Assembly: GCA_013298165.1 (NCBI GenBank)
Contig: JAAFJU010000007.1
Location: 1-64,000 of the forward strand
From: Synechococcales cyanobacterium bin31.maxbin.ball.101
GTDB lineage: Bacteria; Cyanobacteriota; Cyanobacteriia; Leptolyngbyales; Leptolyngbyaceae
DNA length: 64,000 nucleotides
Direction of reading: 5' to 3'
Part shown: piece by piece, positions 53,890-62,907 of the stretch
Position numbering within the stretch: position 1 is the first letter of the stretch
Layout: each line of letters starts with the position of its first letter
Program-made: the position numbers and the translations under genes
Notes under the pieces: generated by a model
Told to the model about the DNA's origin: nothing
Database searches by the model: none
The model's input: only the letters and a program-made list of their open reading frames with translations

Positions 53890-53959
53890 CTAAGGCTGTC
53901 GTCTAATAGTCTAACACAGGCTATCATAGCGTTATTATCATGCGGACTGTTAAGGCAAA

Positions 53960-54793
53960 ATGTCACAGATCAAAACCGACCCCCGATCGACCGAGGAACT
54001 CATTCAACTTGCATTAATCACGCCAGAGGAAACGGACGACGGGGACGATCGGTGGGATTTTATTTCCTTGCTACGGAATCGGGGGGATCGTGAAGTCCTC
54101 GATCGCTCAATTGCACTCACTGAAAGCAATGATCCAGAAGAGAGAACGATCGGTATCCAGATTTTGGGGCAGTTGGGGACTCCCGATCGGACGTTTCCTG
54201 ATGAGTGTTTAACAACACTGATTGGATTGCTAGCCTATGAACAAGATCCACTACTGCTGCAAAGCATTGGAATTGCGTTGGGACATTTGCATGATCCAAG
54301 GGCGATCGAACCACAGCTTAAGTTTTGTTTGCATCCGGATTGGGAAGTGCGCTATGGGGTGGTCTTGAGTCTGAATGGTCATGATGATCCAAGGGCGATC
54401 GCGGCACTCATTAAGCTATCGGCAGATGAGCATCCCCACGTTCGCAATTGGGCAACCTTTGGGTTAGGCAGTTTGATTGAAGTGGATACGCCAGAAATTC
54501 GAGAAGCGCTCTATCAAAGGTTTTTACTGGAAGATACAACTAATGAAGAAACCAATGAAATCTATGGTGAAGCCTTAGTCGGATTAGCGAGTCGTCAGGA
54601 TGAACGCATTTTACCAAAATTAATCGAGCAGCTTATGTCTGATAATGTGGCAATCCTCGCGATCGAAGCCGCAGAGAAACTTGCGAATCCACAGTTGTTA
54701 GCAGCCCTCTTACAAATAGAGACTTGGTGTGAGCCGACCGGATATTTTGCCGAAACGCTTGCGGCTGCGATCGTTGCTTGTACACCCCAGTAG
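53960..54793 (+). CDS. HEAT-repeat protein
   Basis: A 277-residue soluble protein made of HEAT/PBS-lyase-type repeats (ERTIGIQILGQLGTPDRTF, LLQSIGIALGHLHDPRAIEP, VRYGVVLSLNGHDDPRAIAA, VRNWATFGLGSLIEVDTPEI). Proteins of this type act as scaffolds or lyase-related chaperones (as in phycobilin lyases), but no catalytic marker points to a lyase. Function unknown. Confidence 0.75.
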   Translation: MSQIKTDPRSTEELIQLALITPEETDDGDDRWDFISLLRNRGDREVLDRSIALTESNDPEERTIGIQILGQLGTPDRTFPDECLTTLIGLLAYEQDPLLLQSIGIALGHLHDPRAIEPQLKFCLHPDWEVRYGVVLSLNGHDDPRAIAALIKLSADEHPHVRNWATFGLGSLIEVDTPEIREALYQRFLLEDTTNEETNEIYGEALVGLASRQDERILPKLIEQLMSDNVAILAIEAAEKLANPQLLAALLQIETWCEPTGYFAETLAAAIVACTPQ

Positions 54794-54873
54794 TACTCTT
54801 GTAGAGGGCTTGCTGCTGAGATTATCATGACGATAGAATTATGGGGCTATACTGCCAATCATAGGTAGAACAA

Positions 54874-55836
54874 ATGAAAATTATCCAGCAGACTACGACC
54901 TTTCTTCATTTAGGCGATCGTAAGCTTGACAAATTTTTCGGAGCAATAGCTGGCACAGGATTTATCATGGGATTCTTAATCTGGCGATTAGGCGTTTCGT
55001 ACGGTGAATCTCAATATTTACAATTAAAGTGTGAGGCTGTTTCTTCTACGCGATCGGAGCCTTGTACTCTAAAAAATGATCAGCCCTTCACCGTACATGT
55101 AGAGTCGGAACCGATTAAAAGGACTAAACTTGAGCATACATTAGATGAGAATCAGAACATTGCAAAATCTAAATTGATTTTGGTGACTGAAAAAGGTGAT
55201 TATGAAATCCCCAATTTAAATAATCAAGAGGTTAACAGTTATTCTCAGCAAATCGAGAAGATGTTAAAAGAAGGGCGAATTCTAGGGACTCGATTAGATG
55301 GACTAACGATCGAGCAAGATACTCGCACAAATAGTCTGATTTGGTGTGTTGTATGGGGATTACCCACCTTACTACTTGGCTATTTTTTGATTTTAGCGAT
55401 TTTACACACACCAACTTCGATTAGTTGGAAATTTGATCGATCTAATGATTCTGTCACGGGCGAGTTTTATCAATTCTTTCGCCGTATCTATCAGGATAAA
55501 GTTTCGCTCAATCAGATACGAGAACTTCAATGGACATCGGACACTAGGATTAGTCGTGATGATGATGGTAACGAGACTAGAAAGGTCACGTTCTGCATTA
55601 ACTTATTACTCCGATCGGGTGAAGTGATTCCACTAATTCCTCACATGTGGTCAGATTATTGGCAAGCTGAAGATGTCGAGAGGTTTGCGCTTATGATTGG
55701 CCGCTTTCTAGATGTAGAAGAACCAAAAGTCTCTGAAATAGCACCTGTACGTCTAGAGCTAGCCTATTCTCAAAAACAAATGCTTGAGCAACAAGAACAA
55801 ATTCGATTAAAGAAACAACGTTTAGATCGTTCCTAA
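54874..55836 (+). CDS. hypothetical two-helix membrane protein
   Basis: A 320-residue protein with two transmembrane segments (about 23-42, GAIAGTGFIMGFLIWRLGV; about 152-175, LIWCVVWGLPTLLLGYFLIL), an extracytoplasmic loop of about 110 residues between them, and a C-terminal cytoplasmic part of about 140 residues with a beta-rich domain like the DUF3592/PH type and a Gln-rich coiled coil at the end. I do not recognise a family. Base composition is AT-rich compared with neighbours. Confidence 0.6.
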   Translation: MKIIQQTTTFLHLGDRKLDKFFGAIAGTGFIMGFLIWRLGVSYGESQYLQLKCEAVSSTRSEPCTLKNDQPFTVHVESEPIKRTKLEHTLDENQNIAKSKLILVTEKGDYEIPNLNNQEVNSYSQQIEKMLKEGRILGTRLDGLTIEQDTRTNSLIWCVVWGLPTLLLGYFLILAILHTPTSISWKFDRSNDSVTGEFYQFFRRIYQDKVSLNQIRELQWTSDTRISRDDDGNETRKVTFCINLLLRSGEVIPLIPHMWSDYWQAEDVERFALMIGRFLDVEEPKVSEIAPVRLELAYSQKQMLEQQEQIRLKKQRLDRS

Positions 55837-55896
55837 TACTAAATGTCTCAGTCTTGATATGAAGTGGAGATGTGCGCTTATGAGCAAGCCACCAAC

Positions 55897-55921
55897 AGCC
55901 GCCAATATGCTATTGGCGGCT
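55897..55921. terminator. hairpin between convergent genes
   Basis: A perfect 11-bp stem AGCCGCCAATA/TATTGGCGGCT with a 3-nt loop, between the 54874 gene and the HAD gene. A bidirectional terminator is likely, although there is no T-run. Confidence 0.6.
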
Positions 55922-55932
55922 CACGCCTATCT

Positions 55933-56631
55933 CTACCGATCGACCAAAATCCCACGCAATCCCATAGCTGTTGCGGCCTCATAATCCTCCTTCCGACTAT
56001 CACCCACATGCCAAGCCTGATGGGCTTCACAGCCATGTTTTGCGAGGGCGACGGTGAAGATTTTACCGTCAGGTTTTGCGCTGCCGACTTCGGTGGAAAT
56101 GGTGACAGATTGAAAATAGGAGTCGAGGGATAACGATCGCAACACCGAATACAAGCGCGAATCAAAGTTAGATGCAATACCGATCGGAATATTCGCTTGA
56201 TTAAAAAACGCTAAGGTTGCGATCGTTTCTGGATAAAGAAACCAAGCCTCTGCACTCGCAAAATAAGCAAACAAATCTGCAAAGAATGCATCAAAATCCG
56301 CAAACTCAATTTTAGCAAACGTCGATCGAGTAATGGCCTTCCACCAGTCATACTCCAACTGCGGAATCTCCTGCGCCGCCGCATGAGGAAACGCCGGAGA
56401 ACCCGCCTGTTTAAACGCCGCATAAAACGCCAAATCTAAATCCTCCGCCAATGCCTCAACCCCATGCCGCCGCGCCGCCTTCGCATACTGCCACCCCACC
56501 GATCGCTCAACCCCAAATAACGTCCCCACTGCATCAAATAACACAACCCGAGGCCGATCGGCTTCGCTCAAGGTTTCAATCAATGCTTGTAATGGCTCTA
56601 AACTGTTCAAATTCATCAATCCATTCCTCAT
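55933..56631 (-). CDS. HAD-superfamily hydrolase (REG-2-like)
   Basis: A 232-residue HAD hydrolase. Motif I is LFDAVGTLFG with nucleophile Asp33; the second Asp is Val35, as in the REG-2/HDHD3-like group where the +2 residue is not Asp. Motif II is ASNFD, motif III/IV is SAKPDGKIF and HVGDSRKEDYEAATAMGL. The substrate is unknown. It begins immediately after pyrF ends on the same strand, so the two are co-transcribed. Confidence 0.85.
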   Translation of the reverse strand: MRNGLMNLNSLEPLQALIETLSEADRPRVVLFDAVGTLFGVERSVGWQYAKAARRHGVEALAEDLDLAFYAAFKQAGSPAFPHAAAQEIPQLEYDWWKAITRSTFAKIEFADFDAFFADLFAYFASAEAWFLYPETIATLAFFNQANIPIGIASNFDSRLYSVLRSLSLDSYFQSVTISTEVGSAKPDGKIFTVALAKHGCEAHQAWHVGDSRKEDYEAATAMGLRGILVDR

Positions 56632-57351
56632 TTAAATGGCACAATCAGCCACAATTTTTGCAAAGGCCGCAGCGGGGTCTGGGGCTGCCGTAATCGGACG
56701 ACCAATCACCAAATAACTAGCACCCGCTGCAAAGGCATCACGCGGCGTCATCGTGCGCTCCTGGTCCCCTTTGTCTGAACCCGCAGGCCGAACCCCAGGA
56801 CAGATTAACAAGAAATCCTCACCACAGACCGATCGTAACTTCTGAGCCTCCTGCGGCGAACAGACAATGCCCGATAGTCCACTACTTTGGGCGAGTTTGG
56901 CCATGGCGATCGTGTACTCAGCCACCGAAAGCGCGCTATGGAGTTCTTGAGTCAGCGTGGCTTCGTTGATGCTAGTGAGAAGAGTGACGGCAATGATATT
57001 GGGGGGCGTGACCTGGGCGATCGTGGCGGCTTCCTGTGTGGCTTTTTGGGCACGGCTGAGTCCGATGGAACCATTCACAGCATGAACGGTGAGCAAGTCT
57101 ACACCATAGCGAGCGGCAGAAGCACAGGCTCCGGCAACGGTGTTGGGGATGTCGTGGAACTTGAGGTCGAGGAAGATTTTTTTATTTTTTTGCTTAAGCG
57201 TATGGAGAAGGCGGTCTCCGGTAGCGACGAACAGTTCCAGCCCGACTTTCCAAAATGTGACCTCTGGAAGTCGATCGACCAGATCTAATGCAGCGGCTTC
57301 CGTGGGGACATCGAGGGGAACGATGATGCGATCGGCAAAGGAAGAAGTCAT
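56632..57351 (-). CDS. pyrF: orotidine-5'-phosphate decarboxylase
   Basis: Converts OMP to UMP, the last step of pyrimidine synthesis. The 239-residue TIM barrel shows the catalytic motif [10 protein letters not shown] with Asp62, Lys64 and Asp67, the N-terminal VPLDVPT strand, and the phosphate-binding [13 protein letters not shown] loop and IGRPIT at the C-terminus. It belongs to the short bacterial class. The HAD gene follows with no gap. It is divergent from no gene but preceded by the nuclease-like gene on the same strand. Confidence 0.95.
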   Translation of the reverse strand: MTSSFADRIIVPLDVPTEAAALDLVDRLPEVTFWKVGLELFVATGDRLLHTLKQKNKKIFLDLKFHDIPNTVAGACASAARYGVDLLTVHAVNGSIGLSRAQKATQEAATIAQVTPPNIIAVTLLTSINEATLTQELHSALSVAEYTIAMAKLAQSSGLSGIVCSPQEAQKLRSVCGEDFLLICPGVRPAGSDKGDQERTMTPRDAFAAGASYLVIGRPITAAPDPAAAFAKIVADCAI

Positions 57352-57360
57352 GACACAGTC

Positions 57361-57993
57361 TTAAAACGTCCCATCAATTATACGCTGCGCTAGACGCCGC
57401 AACGATCGAACCACCTGAACCAAATCGCCATCCCGATTCAATGACAACGTGTAAGACAGGGCGTAGCGTGACACCTGACCTTTCATTAATTTAAGAAATT
57501 GAAATTCCCGCCCATTCGTCACCAACCCAAACACAGCCTGCCCCTCAGTCGCATGTCCTAGCATATAAAACAACGCTTGAGGAATTGCTGCTTCCAATGA
57601 GTAATACGATCGTTTCGCTTCAACACTTACAATCCAAATCTTCGGATGAAACACAATCAAATCGACCATTCCTCGCACTAGTAGATCGCCATCCTCCGAC
57701 AGCAGTTCCACCTTCTTCTCAGCCATCACATAAAACGGATCCCTATAAAATCCTGCTAACCTCAGAATGGGGGATAGCACCACCATTTTAACGATCGGTT
57801 CTAGTAAGTCATAGCGAGAAAGATGTAAAAAATCGGCCTTCACTTCTTCGAGAGCCATACTCGCCTCAGCGTCCAACTCTGGCGCATGATCCTGCCATTC
57901 CCGAAAGAACCGATCGTCCAACTCCGGCACCAGCCCAAAGCTCTCCCTCAGTTGAGTCAATGTCACATCTTTCGCCTGCAAGACTCCGACCAT
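57361..57993 (-). CDS. PD-(D/E)XK nuclease-like protein (restriction subunit R-like)
   Basis: A 210-residue protein often labelled restriction endonuclease subunit R in cyanobacteria. The central part has a PD-(D/E)XK-like pattern: VRGMVDLIVFHPKIWIVSVEAKRS (Asp in MVDL, Glu-x-Lys in VEAKR, residues about 107-130). An Arg-rich C-terminus follows. No methylase is nearby, so it is not part of a complete restriction system. It lies 9 bp upstream of pyrF on the same strand. Confidence 0.65.
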   Translation of the reverse strand: MVGVLQAKDVTLTQLRESFGLVPELDDRFFREWQDHAPELDAEASMALEEVKADFLHLSRYDLLEPIVKMVVLSPILRLAGFYRDPFYVMAEKKVELLSEDGDLLVRGMVDLIVFHPKIWIVSVEAKRSYYSLEAAIPQALFYMLGHATEGQAVFGLVTNGREFQFLKLMKGQVSRYALSYTLSLNRDGDLVQVVRSLRRLAQRIIDGTF

Positions 57994-58134
57994 CTCGACC
58001 TCCGATTACTTACTCCTATCATAATCCCTCTTCTAAATTCTCCCTTTCCGAATTCAAAATTGGTTAATCATTGTGTGTGGCGTAGGGTTTCCGATCGCGC
58101 TAGACTATTGATTGATCGCTCAGAGGTGGTATTC

Positions 58135-58359
58135 ATGCTCAAAAGCTATGAGGCAATTGTTGAGAATGGACAAGTGACTTGGACTCTAGACCAGCCCACG
58201 ATGGAGTCTGCTCGGGTGATTGTGACGATCGTAGAAGACCTCTCACCCCGCTTGCCAAAACGTCGGACGGCTTCGCCTGTGATTGCGGGGCTTGGGAAGA
58301 CGATCGGGGATGTGGTGAGTCCGATGGTGGATGAGCAGGATTGGGAATGTCTGAAATAA
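58135..58359 (+). CDS. VapB-like antitoxin
   Basis: A 74-residue protein with an AbrB/DUF2281-like beta-rich N-terminus (LKSYEAIVENGQVTWTLDQP, SARVIVTIVED) and a C-terminal helical tail (GKTIGDVVSPMVDEQDWECLK), the region that normally wraps around a PIN toxin. The PIN-domain gene overlaps its 3' end, which is typical of VapBC. A DNA-binding role at its own promoter is expected. Confidence 0.75.
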   Translation: MLKSYEAIVENGQVTWTLDQPTMESARVIVTIVEDLSPRLPKRRTASPVIAGLGKTIGDVVSPMVDEQDWECLK

Positions 58360-58754
58360 TGATTCTGGATACACACATTTGGATCTGGTTTATTAATCAG
58401 GAGTTCGATCGGTTTCCGACGGCTTGGCGAGAGGCAATCGAAACTGCGCCTCAGGTTGGGGTTTCGCCTGTGTCTTGTTTTGAGGTGGCGTTGGCTCACC
58501 AAAGGGGACGACTAATGTTGCCTTGTCCAGCGGATCAATGGCTTCATGAGGCGTTGGAGCCATCTGGAATTAGCTTGTTTCCAATTACGGCTGGGATTTC
58601 GTATAAAGCAGCCCATCTATCGCCTATTCATCGAGATCCATTTGACCGATTAATTATTGCAACGGCGATCGATCGTAATATCCAGTTAGCGAGTGTCGAT
58701 CGGTTGTTTCCCCAGTATCTGGAGTTGGGTTCGCTTTTAATGGTGGAGGCTTGA
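58347..58754 (+). CDS. VapC-like PIN-domain ribonuclease toxin
   Basis: A 135-residue PIN-domain protein. The conserved acidic residues are Asp8 (MILDTHIWIW), a Glu in SCFEVALA, Asp in HRDPFDRLIIATA and Asp in LASVDRLF, matching a metal-dependent RNase active site. It should cleave tRNA or rRNA and be neutralised by the upstream antitoxin. I chose the ATG at 58347, with AGGA before it; the ATG at 58359, in the TAATG overlap, is also in frame. Confidence 0.85.
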   Translation: MSEIMILDTHIWIWFINQEFDRFPTAWREAIETAPQVGVSPVSCFEVALAHQRGRLMLPCPADQWLHEALEPSGISLFPITAGISYKAAHLSPIHRDPFDRLIIATAIDRNIQLASVDRLFPQYLELGSLLMVEA

Positions 58755-58790
58755 GGAAGGACGATCGATCGACCTCGATCGTCAGCACAA

Positions 58791-59014
58791 CTATTGTCCC
58801 CGTCCGGGTTTGCAATCGACAAAGCCTAAGGCTTCTGAATCGAGGAAGCTGGCGATTGCCATTTCAACCACCATTTCAATTGAATATTCAATTGCGGTGA
58901 CACGATCGATCAGTGCGGTTTGGATGCGAGGGGGAAGGCGATGACCTCCGGTCGGTCGAGACCATCGAGAATGGCTTGGGCGTCGGTGGCAGATAGTTTT
59001 TCGAGGGTGATCAT
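58791..59014 (-). pseudogene. small gene broken by a 1-base frameshift
   Basis: The ATG at 59014 opens MITLEKLSATDAQAILDGLD and continues RPEVIAF in the first frame to a nearby stop. The adjacent frame from about the same point reads GGHRLPPRIQTALIDRVTAI, then EYSIEMVVEMAIASFLDSEA and LGFVDCKPGRGQ to a stop at 58791. The two together make a plausible small protein of about 74 residues if one base is restored near 58950. The family is not recognised. Confidence 0.5.
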
Positions 59015-59182
59015 GGTTGGGATGCGATCGGTTGGGTGATTACGATCGCTCCATAGTAGGATCGCTCCACCACAAGCAAACCTGAACCTGCGATCGCTCT
59101 TGGAGATCATGGGTTGCAGATTTTTAAATTAAAGACGATCGGCGCTTTAGGTCAGGGAGATTTGCCTCCGTAATTGGACTTA

Positions 59183-59824
59183 TCAGTAGATTCGATTCTG
59201 TTTTTGAATGGGATTTGGGAGGTCTGGACATTCCGTAACTGTCAAGGCTTTTCCTCGGCGAACTTCGCGAACCTCATCATCCCAAATTACCATGCAGCTT
59301 GACCATACTGTTGATGCAGTACGTTCTGGTGTGTCAATCTTAACGGTAAATGGGATAAAGGTTTGCTGGTAGGGGAGAATAGCTCTTCCTTCTTCAAAAA
59401 TGATAGTGTTGTGCCATAGAAAATTTGTGTATACATCTAGAAAATGGGAAGCAATTCCTGACCCTTTTCCTATTTGAATACGCTTTGTCTCATTGCCATC
59501 GGTCTTGAAAATGACCCAAGGAGCATTGCCAGCCTGAGCTGTTGGCAAAAATTCAAGGCTTCTCTGACCGCCACCTAAAGAATCTCTATGCGCCTCCTTG
59601 ATGTATTCTCGAATTTCATAAGCCACAACTTGTACTTGTTGAGTTCTTATCCATGACAAATAGGTCGGTAGTAAAATTCCTGAAAGAAGTGCCATAATTA
59701 TGATAACAACAAGCAACTCGATTAAGGTAAATCCCTGATACTGTTGCGCTTTTGACTTTAAAACATATAAATCACGAAAAAATCTGAAATTCAAAAAACA
59801 TTTGAACCATTGAAAATTTCTCAT
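59183..59824 (-). CDS. type IV pilin-like prepilin protein
   Basis: A 213-residue protein with a prepilin signal: after a long 31-residue leader comes G/FTLIELLVVIIIMALLSGIL, with Phe32 at +1 and Glu36 at +5. The prepilin peptidase (PilD) would cut after Gly31 and methylate Phe32. The residue before Gly is Gln, not the usual Lys/Arg. The C-terminus has a Cys pair (SSCMVIWDD, TECPDLP) for a disulphide loop. It is a minor pilin or pseudopilin. The TPR-like gene upstream is on the same strand, 33 bp away. Confidence 0.8.
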   Translation of the reverse strand: MRNFQWFKCFLNFRFFRDLYVLKSKAQQYQGFTLIELLVVIIIMALLSGILLPTYLSWIRTQQVQVVAYEIREYIKEAHRDSLGGGQRSLEFLPTAQAGNAPWVIFKTDGNETKRIQIGKGSGIASHFLDVYTNFLWHNTIIFEEGRAILPYQQTFIPFTVKIDTPERTASTVWSSCMVIWDDEVREVRRGKALTVTECPDLPNPIQKQNRIY

Positions 59825-59857
59825 GTTTCGATGACTTTGGATTACTTAAAATTCCTA

Positions 59858-60427
59858 CTAAATTCTACAGGATGACTTCATGGCAGGATCTAGCTGAACT
59901 CTAGGGTCGCGTGAAGCTCGTATCGCTGAGAAACAAGCCTCCTTCTGTTTCCCTAGAAGCCACTGAGCATTAGCTTGATTCAACCATGCATAAGAAAAAC
60001 GAGGATTAAGAGCTAGTGCTGCTTCGGTCAGTTTAAGTGCATCTTGAGGTCGATGTTGCAAATTGCGTGACCAAGCCTGTCCATTCAATATGTCAGCATG
60101 AGCATCTTGAGAATGTGGGAGAGATTCTGCTTTTGTGTAACATGCGTATCCCTTTTCAGGTTTTCCCATCTGATTATAATTGTTGGCGATGCGCATGATT
60201 TCATGCAATTCATCACTACAATCATCTTGCTGCGCCTGAATTGCAGGTTTAGAAATTTCTGGGGATGAAATTTTAGGTCCGATATTAATATGAAACGTCG
60301 GTGCGATACGAATAAAAGCAATAGTCGTGGTTAAAGTTGCAGTCAGACTCAAAATTATTGGACTAATCCACTTTTTATCTAGCTTGGAATTTGATGTAAC
60401 TAACTCGGACGATGATTTATTAGTCAT
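59858..60427 (-). CDS. membrane-anchored TPR-like protein
   Basis: A 189-residue protein with one N-terminal transmembrane segment (about 22-42, PIILSLTATLTTTIAFIRI) and a C-terminal region of two or three tetratricopeptide-like helical hairpins (NYNQMGKPEKGYACYTKAES, ALKLTEAALALNPRFSYAWL, NQANAQWLLGKQKEACFSA). Probably a periplasmic scaffold. It sits just upstream of the pilin-like gene and may be co-expressed. Confidence 0.55.
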   Translation of the reverse strand: MTNKSSSELVTSNSKLDKKWISPIILSLTATLTTTIAFIRIAPTFHINIGPKISSPEISKPAIQAQQDDCSDELHEIMRIANNYNQMGKPEKGYACYTKAESLPHSQDAHADILNGQAWSRNLQHRPQDALKLTEAALALNPRFSYAWLNQANAQWLLGKQKEACFSAIRASRDPRVQLDPAMKSSCRI

Positions 60428-60820
60428 AAAGATTCTTGTTTCTCAGGATTAAACAACCTTAAACAAAAACGATTCCACTACCTTAAACTCCTCTGAAATA
60501 ACCCTACATGCTGGGTCAACGACATTACGGAAAATCATCCATATTACTTTAGGATCAAGAGTAGATTTACAGATTCAGGGCTTAGGGATAAGGTCAAAAT
60601 TGTGACTCCCTTGCGACCCAAGGCACTAAACCTAAAGACATAAAAATGAACCCTGAGCAGATGAATAGCCCTAACCTGTTTGGATGGTAGTCTTTATGCA
60701 GAGTCCAATGAGTTAAGTTTCATTCCCCCACTAGTGAGTAGTCAACCCCAAACTTCCGAAGCCCCCCAGAATTGTGGGTTGGGACTTCTTTCCAGGGACG
60801 TTACGTTCACTCCCGATCGC
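60428..60820. other. intergenic DNA with no gene
   Basis: About 390 bp without a supported gene. A weak inverted pair (CCCCCCAGAATTGTGGG around 60760) is all I can see before the carB remnant. Confidence 0.5.
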
Positions 60821-60940
60821 TTACAGGAAATAAGCCTGTAAAGCCTGAACCGAGAGCGGTTTGGATTGGAGGGAGGCGATCGCAGCAGCCTTGGCTTTTG
60901 AACCTGCGATCGTCGTGACGATCGGGACTTTGTATATCAC
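60821..60940 (-). pseudogene. diverged second copy of the carB 3' end
   Basis: 39 codons with no start: VIYKVPIVTTIAGSKAKAAA, then IASLQSKPLSVQALQAYFL and stop. This is the C-terminal end of carbamoyl-phosphate synthase large chain, about 75% identical in DNA to the intact carB end at 63839-63960. A 20-bp block is identical in both copies. Confidence 0.85.
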
Positions 60941-61018
60941 CACGATCGGTTACAGATTATAAATTTCACGTCGATGGATCTTCGATCGCCCATGGATCAA
61001 ACTCAATCCGATAACTCA

Positions 61019-61234
61019 CTACAGCGTAACTCCCAACTGTTTTGCGACCTCTTCTATGGAAACACCAGACACGCCAGATTCACGACGTTGGCGCGATTGC
61101 AATAACTGCTGCTCCACCTCAGGACGGAGTAACAATCCCTCATCTGGGTCATCCAAGATTTCCGCCAGCACCTGAGTCATGGTCTCTCGAATCAGTGTCT
61201 TCAATTCATCCGTACTCAGATCTGCAACTTGCAT
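61019..61234 (-). CDS. antitoxin-like small protein
   Basis: A 71-residue acidic helical protein: LSTDELKTLIRETMTQVLAE, then LDDPDEGLLLRPEVEQQLLQ, then SGVSGVSIEEVAKQLGVTL. This pattern is typical of a cyanobacterial antitoxin family normally followed by a RelE/ParE-type toxin. No toxin gene follows here (downstream is the carB remnant), so it is an orphan. Confidence 0.65.
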   Translation of the reverse strand: MQVADLSTDELKTLIRETMTQVLAEILDDPDEGLLLRPEVEQQLLQSRQRRESGVSGVSIEEVAKQLGVTL

Positions 61235-61715
61235 AGTAGCTTCAATTGTGAATGAGAGTCTTCCTTCATTTTAGTGCATGAGTCTTAAGATTTTACATCC
61301 AGCGCTCGACCGCCCCACCAGCCCGCCATCCGTTAGTGCAATGGAAGGGCGATCGTCCTCTCATCAGGATCTTTGCTCAGACACAAACATTGGTCAACGC
61401 CCCAGATTTTCATGTTCAGAAAGCAAAGAATCACCTTCTCTCCTACGCTTGAAAACCGTGATCAAATCCGCTACGCTAAATCCCAGAGATGCATCATCAG
61501 TTCATCTGACGCATCCAGAAACCCAAAAATTTAAGCGCCGAAGGCTAGTGATTAGAGCCACTAACCTTCAGCTAAACCACACGCGCTGACAAGACCAGCG
61601 GGTCTGACTGCGGCTATCATAGCCCACCTTCAGTCCCCACTAACCCTTCACCGTGGGGCTGCTTAACATTTTTGGGCTTTCTTACTCACCTCTAGAAAGC
61701 TCAAAACAAAATCTA
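61235..61715. other. intergenic DNA with a hairpin
   Basis: About 480 bp without a supported gene. It contains a 10/11-bp stem at 61540-61569 (GAAGGCTAGTG/CACTAACCTTC) within a tRNA-like but non-canonical setting. Confidence 0.5.
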
Positions 61716-61925
61716 ATGAATATATCCAGACCTCTCAGTAGCGATCGTACGCTCACTGCCGCACCCGTGCGCATTCTCGTCATGGGTCCCCGCGATCGAC
61801 TCCAACAAACAATCGACCACCTCTGCACTCTCCACTTCTGCGACCATGCCGACTGGAGCAAGATCCAATCCAAACCAGACGAACCGGGTCAATTTCTATC
61901 CGTTATGACCAAATGGTACGTCTAG
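61716..61925 (+). CDS. small conserved cyanobacterial protein
   Basis: A 69-residue protein: VRILVMGPRDRLQQTIDHLC, TLHFCDHADWSKIQ, ending FLSVMTKWYV. It is a compact soluble protein of a type seen in other cyanobacteria (inference from the recognisable VRILVMG and HADWSKIQ pattern); no function known. The 3' end lies inside a direct repeat (61920-61986) that recurs at 62837. In-frame GTG codons upstream give weaker starts. Confidence 0.5.
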   Translation: MNISRPLSSDRTLTAAPVRILVMGPRDRLQQTIDHLCTLHFCDHADWSKIQSKPDEPGQFLSVMTKWYV

Positions 61926-61986
61926 ACTGAATGGAGCGATCGGACGCTGCATTGCAACTCCGATCGCGACAAAAGTAACTCTCATC
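61920..61986. repeat. about 67-bp direct repeat, copy 1
   Basis: Begins GTCTAGACTGAATG and ends AAGTAACTCTCATC, matching 62837-62907 with small indels. It overlaps the stop codon of the 61716 gene. Confidence 0.75.
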
Positions 61987-62058
61987 TCCCGATCGTCCTA
62001 CCCTTGCCAGATCCGCTAGAATAAACCCAGTCACCTTAAGTCATCACTCCATCTACTT

Positions 62059-62382
62059 ATGACTTCCCTGAGCCAAACGATCGCCAACAAACTCCAAATT
62101 CTGCCACGCCAAAAGCAGCAGCAATTTCTAGATAGTCTCGAAGACGAAGACCTTCTCACCAACGTTAGCCACGCCGAACTGCAAGCCCTTGCACAGATCG
62201 CGATCGCCCCCGCCGAACAAGCCAAACTCAGCGATCTCCTCGCTCGCAACACCGAGAACCAACTTTCCACAGAAGAACTCGAAACCCTTGATCGGCTTCT
62301 CGATCAACTCGATCAACTTAATATCCTAAAAGCCCGCGCTCAATATACCCTTCAGTACTTCAATCAGGCGAGTGCCGCGTGA
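62059..62382 (+). CDS. helical antitoxin-like protein before HNH nuclease
   Basis: A 107-residue all-helical acidic protein (SQTIANKLQILPRQKQQQFL, SLEDEDLLTNVSHAELQALA, STEELETLDRLLDQLDQLNI). It overlaps the next gene by GTGA (62379-62382), so the two are translated together. Small helical proteins placed just before an HNH nuclease often inhibit or position it; whether this is an antitoxin is inference. Confidence 0.6.
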   Translation: MTSLSQTIANKLQILPRQKQQQFLDSLEDEDLLTNVSHAELQALAQIAIAPAEQAKLSDLLARNTENQLSTEELETLDRLLDQLDQLNILKARAQYTLQYFNQASAA

Positions 62383-62804
62383 GTCCATACATTCCAGTCA
62401 AACTTCAACGACAGATTCGATCGCAATTCAAAAACCGTTGTGCCTATTGTCAAACTGCCGAAGCACTCATTGCGATTACTTTTGAGATTGAACATACCAT
62501 TCCTCGCTCCCTCGGTGGTTCCACCACGATCGAGAACCTTTGTTTAGCCTGTCCACATTGCAATCGACATAAAGCCTCCCGTCAATACTTTCTCGATCCA
62601 GAAACTCAAGATCTTGTTCCACTCTTTCATCCACAACAGCAGGTTTGGGCTGACCATTTCGCATGGTCAATCGATACGACGACTCTCATTGGACTCACGG
62701 CATCCGGTCGAGCAACGATCGCAGCACTCACCATGAACCGCCCCGCTCTAAAGAATCTTCGCAAACTATGGAATCGTGTCGGTCAACATCCACCTCAAGA
62801 TTAA
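62379..62804 (+). CDS. HNH endonuclease
   Basis: A 141-residue HNH nuclease. Zinc ligands are Cys21, Cys24 (RCAYCQT), Cys58 and Cys61 (ACPHCNR); the HNH residues are Glu38-His39 (IEHTIPRS), Asn53 and His64. It starts with GTG overlapping the stop of the previous gene. HNH proteins like this cut DNA and are often found with a small partner, as here; a mobile-element or defence role is likely. Confidence 0.85.
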   Translation: MSPYIPVKLQRQIRSQFKNRCAYCQTAEALIAITFEIEHTIPRSLGGSTTIENLCLACPHCNRHKASRQYFLDPETQDLVPLFHPQQQVWADHFAWSIDTTTLIGLTASGRATIAALTMNRPALKNLRKLWNRVGQHPPQD

Positions 62805-62836
62805 AATTCGATCGCCTCACCCAAGCGTTAGCGAAA

Positions 62837-62907
62837 GTCTAGACTGAATGAAAGGAGCGATCAGACGGTGCATTGCAACTCCGATCGCGACAGAAGTAAC
62901 TCACATC
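62837..62907. repeat. about 70-bp direct repeat, copy 2
   Basis: Matches 61920-61986 with a few substitutions and a 4-bp insertion. The two copies flank the HNH pair. Confidence 0.75.

Noticed and set aside
57886..58134. Extended plus-strand frame upstream of the VapB-like gene
   Set aside because: It is antisense to the nuclease-like gene; the ATG at 58135 starts the recognisable antitoxin.
61540..61620. tRNA-like sequence (GTGTGGTTTAGC then anticodon-like hairpin)
   Set aside because: The anticodon loop has eight bases, there is no T-arm GGTTCGA and the acceptor ends do not pair.
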